A stretch of 64,000 bases of DNA from Arachis hypogaea (lineage: Eukaryota; Streptophyta; Magnoliopsida; Fabales; Fabaceae): NCBI RefSeq assembly GCF_003086295.3, contig NC_092055.1:123233484-123297483 (forward strand), given 5' to 3'. Positions within the stretch are counted from its first letter, which is position 1; each line of letters opens with the position of its first letter. Made by a program: the position numbers and the translations under genes. Under the pieces are notes generated by a model, which was given only the letters and a program-made list of their open reading frames with translations, did no database searches and was not told the origin of the DNA. This document shows positions 58,027 to 64,000 of the stretch, piece after piece.

Positions 58027-59589
58027 TGATAAACCACTATTTTATGGTTTATCTTGTGCTAAATTGAGTGGTTTTTTATCAAGTCTTTTGCACACTTATT
58101 CATACAATTTGCATGTTTTACATTTTCCTTCCTAATTTTATGTTATGATTGAAAACTTGCTTTCTAAGCCTTTAAATTGTATATTTTTAATTCCCCTTTA
58201 TACCATTCGATGTCGCGATCTGTGTGTTAAGTGTTTTCAAGCTATATAGGGCAGGAATGGCTTAGAGGATGGAGAGGAAGCTTGCAAAAATAGAAGGAAC
58301 ACAAGAAATAAAGGAGATGACCAGCGAGGATCGACGCGCACGCATGGTTCACGCGTGCACGTGATTTGGAGATTTTCACAGTGACGCGTACGCGTACATG
58401 ACGCGTACACGTGACAAGCGAATTGCATAGTGATACGTGCGCGTACCTGATGCGTATGCGTGACACGCGAAGATGACCATTGACGCGTACGCGTGACGTG
58501 CGCCACGTGCAAAAATCGCAGAAGACGCTGGGGGCAATTTTGGGCTGAGTTTGGACCCAGTTTTCGACCCAGAAACACTGACTAGAGCCAGGGGACAAGC
58601 AGAGACTGAACACATTCACATTTACAGAGTTTTGAGTTTTTTAGTTTTGAATCTTAGAGAGAAAATACTACTTCATCTAGGGTTCTTCATATTCATAGTT
58701 TTATAGTTTTATGCTTTTGATTTAGATATTGAGAAGAGTTACTACCTCCGTTTAAGTTTCTATCATTCTAGTTTGTTTCCTTAATTCCTTACTATTTTAT
58801 CACCCATTTACCCTGTTCAGATTTACACATGGATATCTTTGATCTTTGAATTTATTAATGCAAGAATTATTTTTACATTTAATTTCACTATTGGCTTGAG
58901 TATCATCTTTCCTTAATTTATTACTCCAAAATTAGCTTTTATTAATTTAATTTTAGTTACCTTGTCTCTTCTCTTTTCCCTTTACATGTCTGCGACATTG
59001 GGATCCACGTCAATGGAGTAGGCTCTTGACTTGATCTTGGAGTTGATTAATAGGAGACCCTTGAGTTGAAATACTCAAGTGTTAATTTACAATTGGAAGT
59101 TGTTGGCTAACTCTCTAGTTACTAATGCTAATCATTCCATAGGAGAGGATTAAGACTTGTGAATTAGAGTTTGCTCAATTACTTGATTTTCCTTTATTCG
59201 GTAAAGGTTAACTAAGTAAAAATAACAACCTCTTACTATTACACTTGGGAGAATTCAACAAGGATAGAACTTCTGATTAATCTTCTCCTGGTCAAGGCTT
59301 CTTTATTTCAATTACACAAAACCTCTTGTTAATTTTCATTGCTTTAATTTATAATCATTTATTTTTCTATTCTCCAACTCTAAAATTTCTCAGAAAAATT
59401 CCTGACCAATAAAATAGTACTCTTTTGTCAACTCGTTGGGAGACGACATGGGAATTCTACTCCCAGTAATTTATTCTCAAATTGTGACAATTCTTTCTAA
59501 ATTGATAAGCGGAGTTTTTGTCGGTTAAGAACTGTACTTGCAACGCTGTTCTTATTATAAATTCTTAATCGGCAATTTTCTGCCCATCA
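58027..59589 (+). repeat. 3' LTR of the Athila-type element (1,563 bp)
   Basis: Runs from TGATAAACCACTATTTTATG to CTGCCCATCA. It carries a TATA-like CTATATAGGG at 58242-58251 and the ACGCGT-word cluster at 58332-58510, followed by sequence nearly identical to the 5' LTR. Confidence 0.88.
58242..58251 (+). promoter_or_regulatory. Presumed TATA box of the Athila LTR
   Basis: CTATATAGGG, the best TATA-like word in the first part of the LTR. The palindromic-word cluster begins about 80 bp downstream, so it would lie in the transcript. Not verified. Confidence 0.4.
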
Positions 59590-59889
59590 GATATCTATGC
59601 TAATGTGTAATTTAGAACTAGTATTTGTGGCTGTATTTGTTAATGTTTCCTTTGGGCTTGACTACATGGGTGGCCGACAAGTACCCGATTGTAACTGATA
59701 TTGTTGCTGCTATTTTGTTCAGGATTTCTTTAACGAAGGAAATTTAATGTGGCCCTTAATGTTATGCCATTTTATTTTGGGGTTCGGACAGGTTTAATCA
59801 AGACAATTTAAGTTTCTTCTGGACAGCACAAGTGTACAACTACTTGCCATTATAATGTAATGAATGGAAATCAAGCCAATCTCTTAATT
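59590..59889. other. Unassigned host DNA between two LTR elements
   Basis: No gene is recognised. Short open frames exist but none is convincing. It may be gene or intron sequence into which the Athila-type element inserted. Confidence 0.35.
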
Positions 59890-60282
59890 TTTACTTAATA
59901 ACGATTTTGATGATGTTAACTATAAGAACCGGAGTTTTTATGAAAAATTGTTTAACTAAATAGAATAATTTAAATGTCCAAACTAGGTTCTGGAAAGTTA
60001 GAATGAGAATTTAGGGATTTAAATATGATTTTTGGACTCAGTAGGTCTTTCTGAGTCAGAAAATGTATTTTCTGCGAAAAATCGTAAAAAACTGTGAACG
60101 GGCAGTTGAACCGGTTGAACCGGTTCAAGTCTGCCCGGTACTGTGCAAGAAAAAGTGGAAACAGTCAAAAACCTTAGAAAAATATTAGAAATGGAAAATT
60201 GGGCGTAAATTTTAAAGGTTTTGCCCAAAGTTGGGCCAAACGGGCTAAAATCGCTAACGGGTTGGACCGGGCCCAAGTCCAA

Positions 60283-60294
60283 CATATATAAGGG
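60283..60294 (+). promoter_or_regulatory. Presumed TATA box of the long LTR
   Basis: ACATATATAAGG in a GC-richer context, followed by a plausible leader. Recognised by pattern only. Confidence 0.45.
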
Positions 60295-61439
60295 TTCATT
60301 TAATGAACCCATTCAACACACCACTCTCATAACTCACACACCAGCTGAGAAAGAGAGGAGGGAGAAGAGAGAAGAGCACTATTCACCTACAACTTCAATC
60401 CGCGATATCTAGCTCTCGCCGAGCCCGTCACTTCTAGCTAAGCTTTGTGGTAAGTTTCTTGAGATTCCCTGCCCAATTTTCGTGCCCTTGTGAATTTCGA
60501 GTTTTTGGTTTGGTTTTGAGTGAAATTTTTTTATTTTGGGTGTTTAGGTACACTCTAACACTTGATTGTTTGTGGTTTTGGCTTCCAAAACTATTGGGTA
60601 AGGTAAGAGCTTTTGAACCCCTTGTGAGATTATGTTTATATTGAGCCCTAGGTTGATTTTGATGATTTATATATATAGCTTGATTATTGTGAGTTTGGAG
60701 CTTGTTGGTGCTTGTTGGAGTGGATTTGGAGGCTTGCTTGTGGTCGAAAGCATAGATTGTGCTCAATTTTGGGTTAAGGGCATATTAGAAATCGGTCAAG
60801 GTATGATTTCGGTTTTCTCTATGTAGTATATAATATTCATGGACACTTAGGCTAGTGACCCATAGGATAGGTTTGGATTTAGATGGTTGATTGATAATGT
60901 ATGTTGAAATGATATTGTTATGTTGAGAAAAAATGATGTTGAGGAATGATGCTTGATGACTTTAAATAATTGTATATTGTTGGATATTGATATAAAGCAT
61001 GAATGAGGTTGATGATGAGAATTGATAGTGGTAAAATGATTATTGGTGAATGTGTTGGTGGAGGATTGACTTTGGTATCATATAATTGAGGTTTGATGGT
61101 TGAGAATAGTGTAATATGTTATGAAGGGGTAGGTTTTGATGAAAAGTGGAGTTTAGAATGGTTTTATTTGGTTTTGGTTGGTTTGAGTTATGAAAATGGA
61201 AAAATTGGTAAATTGTGAACTTTTGTTGAAAGTTGGTTTTTGGTGAACTTTGTCTGATCATAACTTATGCCTCAGTTTTCAAAATTGGTTGAAATTGGTT
61301 TGAAATTAAAGCTTATTGAAAACTCCTCAAATCAATATAAAGTTTGTAAAATTTGGAATTTTGAAGAGGAAGTTATGATCATTCAAAGATGGGTGTAAAA
61401 ATCTAAAATTCTACAAAGTTACAGAATTTTGAGATTTCT

Positions 61440-61765
61440 GGTATGTGCGCACGCACACCTCTGTGAAATTTTAAATCTGTGCGCACGCACAGACCTGTGC
61501 GTACGCACACGTGGAGGAAGGCAAACTGTTCAGAGCGCTAGCACAGCTTGTGCGCACACATACCAATGAGGATTTACAACCTGTGCGCACGCACAAGTTG
61601 GGAAGGGCAGACTGTTGAAGGCGCTAGCAGACCTTGTGCGAGCGAACAGACCTTGCAGCGCAGGATTTGGTACCTGTGCGTACGCACACCTCTATGCGTA
61701 CACACACTTTTAAAAATTTTTCGGGCGTGCGCACGCACACCCCTGTGCGTACGCACACGTCCTAT
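61440..61765 (+). repeat. GTGCGTACGCAC-type word cluster
   Basis: At least eight occurrences of CTGTGCGCACGCACA / CTGTGCGTACGCACAC words, all close to perfect palindromes, within 330 bp of the long LTR. Confidence 0.85.
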
Positions 61766-62040
61766 TTCTCAAATTTAAGTTTTGTTTTCAACTATTTCAC
61801 CTTCCCAACAAGATTGTAAGCTTCTATGACACCATTTTAAGGCTTTTGGACATAATTTTGAGTATGAGAACATGGGAGTTAACCTAATAGTTTTAGTTGG
61901 TGTTATTATGAAGAATTAGAGAACAGAGGCTTAGGTTTCTGGTGTACTGAGGTTGGGTCTGCTGGAATGAGGAGGGAGAAAGATATATGAATCGAGGAAC
62001 TGATGATGGTTATTACGAGTTTGTTGGATGTTGAATGAAA

Positions 62041-62355
62041 GTGTGCCAGGTACTATATCCTTGGAATGTTGAGAACTGATGGCTGAAAGTGATTTGAGAT
62101 GAGAAATGGTGATGATGGGTGATGATTGAGGTCGATGGGCTTGTTGAATGTGGATAGTGTGCCAGGCACTATATCCCTGGAATGATTTATGATGAAATAT
62201 ATGTTGTTGTTGTTTTTCTTTTTTGCCGCAAGAGTGCACCAGGCACTATATCCTCGGAATGAGCATGCAAGTGTGCTAGGCACTATATCTTCAGAACGAT
62301 AGTGTGCCAGGCACTATATCCTCAGAACAAAAGTGTGCCAGGCGCTATATCCTCG
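62041..62355 (+). repeat. Six dispersed copies of a GTGTGCCAGGCACTATATCC motif
   Basis: Copies begin at 62041, 62157, 62234, 62271, 62302 and 62333. Each has the near-palindrome GCCAGGC plus ACTATATCC. The spacing shrinks towards the right, ending in a nearly regular 30-bp tandem. Confidence 0.85.
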
Positions 62356-63376
62356 AACGTGGCAGAAAGGCGACATCCGAAAGGATGTGTCGAGTTGGCA
62401 TTCATAGACCGACAAGTGATATCACAGCCAATAGGACAGGCATTCATTATGTGCATTTTCTATCTGTTTGTTTGCTTTACCGACTTGTAATTGTATGCCT
62501 AATTGAATAACATGCTTATTTGCTTACTTGAGTTACTTGCCTTATATGCTCCTACTTGTGATTTACTTGCATTGCAATTAATTGTGATTTCTACGGGGAA
62601 TGAGGATGTTGGAAAGGCGGTGGCGATGGGATCGTATGGATGATAGATTGGTGAATGCTGTGGGACAGCGGTGTTTAGTTAGAATAGAAATCCCTTAAGA
62701 TAGAGTACCCTGTTTATTTATGTTAAGATTTATATGATTATGCTTTATTGTTTAGTATGCCTAAGATGAATCTTGTGATGGATATGAAGTCTAGGATTGC
62801 CTTTGGCGTCCCGGGGTCTTATATCCTACATCACTGGGCATTGTTACCATACTGAGAACCTCCGGTTCTCATACCATATTTCTGTTATATTTTTCAGATG
62901 CAGGTCGCGACCCACCTCGGTGAGTTGCTTGGATGGTGACAGAAGCGGAGGATCCTGTTACTCTTGGAGTCTTTTTGACTTATTTTGTTTACATATCTCT
63001 CACTTTTGTATTTTGTTTTACCTAGAGGCTTGTATTTGAGAGAGAAAAACTTGTATAAGCTGATTTTACTGTCTGGTTTCTGTATGTATGTATATATGGC
63101 TAGCCGGCTTAAACTCCGCGAGCTGTGGCTAGATTCTTATGATATTATACTATTATCTTTTGTTATATTATATCTATATATTGTACTTTAAGTCATAAGC
63201 TTCGTTAGTACGTTATGCGCTTTTTAAATCCTGTTTTGAGCTATATCCTTCATCGGGCTTCTAGATTATATTATTTCTTCTATATATTATATGTGTGAGC
63301 TTAGAACTGTCATAACCTTTGATTATCCTTTGCTTTACGACGCGAGATAAAGCTTAGACTAATTAAAGGTGTTACA

Positions 63377-64000
63377 TTAACTTGGGAAATCTTGTTAATG
63401 GTGTAACACTAAACCAAAGTGTTTGCCTAAAAGAAATAACTGGTTATAAAATGTGCTGCTTCATCCCTATCTTTTTATGAAAATAAATTACATAAATGTT
63501 ACTGATTTTATAGCTACTTGATCTGGGTATACAACTTAGCCAACATTATATTTCATATTTCTTAACTTAATTTGACAAGGTGAATTCTATGGTTCCTTTT
63601 GTTGTGGTTTCATTGACTAATTTGCTTTTAACAGGAATTATTTTGTTAATTTGAAGTATGTTGAGTCTTGATTATATGTTGAAATGTACTCTAAAGGTAC
63701 TCAAGCATGCTTTATTTTTGTTGTTATAATGAGCAGAAAATCATTAGATGATAACAAATCAGGTTATGATTATCATGTTACTTCTGCTCAAAAATCAAGC
63801 TGTTCAATATTTCTAATATTCCATATGTTGAATATATTGTGGCTTTAAGCTTGATTTAAGAAAGTTACATGTAATGCTTCCTTTAATAAAATGGCACATA
63901 TTAAGGGGGAGCTATGTAACAATTGGAAAGGGGGAGGATTCCAAATCTTCAAAGGGAGTACTCTTAATCCTTACTCTTTTCAATTCAATTTTTTAATAAT
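63377..64000. other. Unassigned, possible copia remnant at the right edge
   Basis: AT-rich sequence. ATTAAGGGGGAGCTATGTAAC near 63900 resembles the polypurine-tract end of a Ty1/copia element, but no coding frame supports this within the window. Confidence 0.3.

Larger units (their letters stand above)
47710..59589 (+). mobile_element. Athila-type gypsy retrotransposon with extra ORF, degraded
   Basis: Layout: partial 5' LTR (47710-48891), primer site, gag, protease, RT, RNase H, integrase, a 500-bp palindromic-word block, an extra ORF, PPT and full 3' LTR (58027-59589). RT with FMDDFSVYG and the tRNA-Asp primer site fit Athila. The left part of the 5' LTR was displaced by the minus-strand LTR at 46777-47709. 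All coding regions carry stops or frameshifts. Confidence 0.85.
59890..63376 (+). mobile_element. Long solitary or truncated LTR (about 3.5 kb)
   Basis: The right end is GGTGTTACA, a typical partner for a TGTAACACC start, but no such start is visible, so the left end is approximate and probably truncated. A TATA-like word (ACATATATAAGG, about 60283-60294), a GTGCGTACGCAC word cluster (61440-61765) and six copies of a GTGTGCCAGGCACTATATCC motif (62041-62355) lie inside. No primer site, gag or pol follows, so it looks like a solo LTR, probably Ty3/gypsy because of its length. Confidence 0.6.

Noticed and set aside
58376..58619. Minus-strand frames with RVRV/YAS repeats in the 3' LTR
   Set aside because: Antisense translation of the LTR word cluster.
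59636..59700. Short protein-like frame around GGGCTTGACTACATGGGTGG
   Set aside because: Only about 15-30 codons in any frame with no splice context; too short to call an exon.
61548..61819. Cys/His/Arg/Thr-rich frames over the GTGCGTACGCAC cluster
   Set aside because: Same cause: palindromic CpG words translate to CVRTH-like strings on both strands; not zinc fingers.

Overview
The window is nuclear DNA from a flowering plant, most likely a legume close to peanut (Arachis). It is AT-rich, its genes are split by many introns, and most of the sequence is nested transposable elements. The Arachis suggestion rests on my memory of LTR families with TGATGAGCGG termini and GGCGTTAAACGCC motifs; no search was run. 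There is no sign of a prokaryotic or viral genome.

Host genes. (1) A complete RAD51C homologue lies on the minus strand at 3914-7261. Its nine exons join in frame into about 349 residues with Walker A and B motifs. (2) A mitochondrial type I DnaJ co-chaperone (ATJ1/DNJ1 type) lies on the minus strand at 27798-36799. Its nineteen exons join in frame into about 459 residues with J domain, four CxxCxGxG zinc repeats and C-terminal domains. (3) A decayed purine-permease (PUP) pseudogene lies on the plus strand at 20544-21916. (4) A three-exon fragment of an IST1-like (ESCRT regulator) gene lies at 37233-37874, apparently inside a DNA transposon next to the DnaJ gene. (5) Two unrecognised exon-like frames flank a copia insertion.

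Transposon layout, left to right: a foldback MITE (3611-3763); a TIR element, copy A (7922-18517), split by a complete Ty3/gypsy element (9799-18294, minus strand, TSD GTTGG), itself split by a hAT element (11152-13073, TSD GTTCTATT); a long foldback MITE (18797-19471), a tRNA-derived SINE (19567-19748) and a MITE (about 19768-20165); a Ty1/copia element (about 22793-27461); TIR element copy B (about 36861-38340); a truncated Tat-like gypsy gag (about 39950-42500, plus); a truncated Athila-like element (42500-46776, minus) abutting a partial LTR of the same family (46777-47709); an Athila-type element (47710-59589, plus) with an extra open frame after pol; and a long, apparently solitary LTR (about 59890-63376).

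None of the retroelements is intact: nonsense codons, frameshifts, truncations and insertions interrupt every gag-pol. The most notable structural signal is that three unrelated LTR families each carry clusters of short CpG-rich inverted-repeat words (GGCGTTAAACGCC, ACGCGTACGCGT, GTGCGTACGCAC) downstream of the presumed LTR TATA box. Two of the families repeat the word elsewhere in the same element, one of them inside gag coding sequence. I found no clearly new enzymatic system; the unusual features are in transposon structure and gene-fragment capture.
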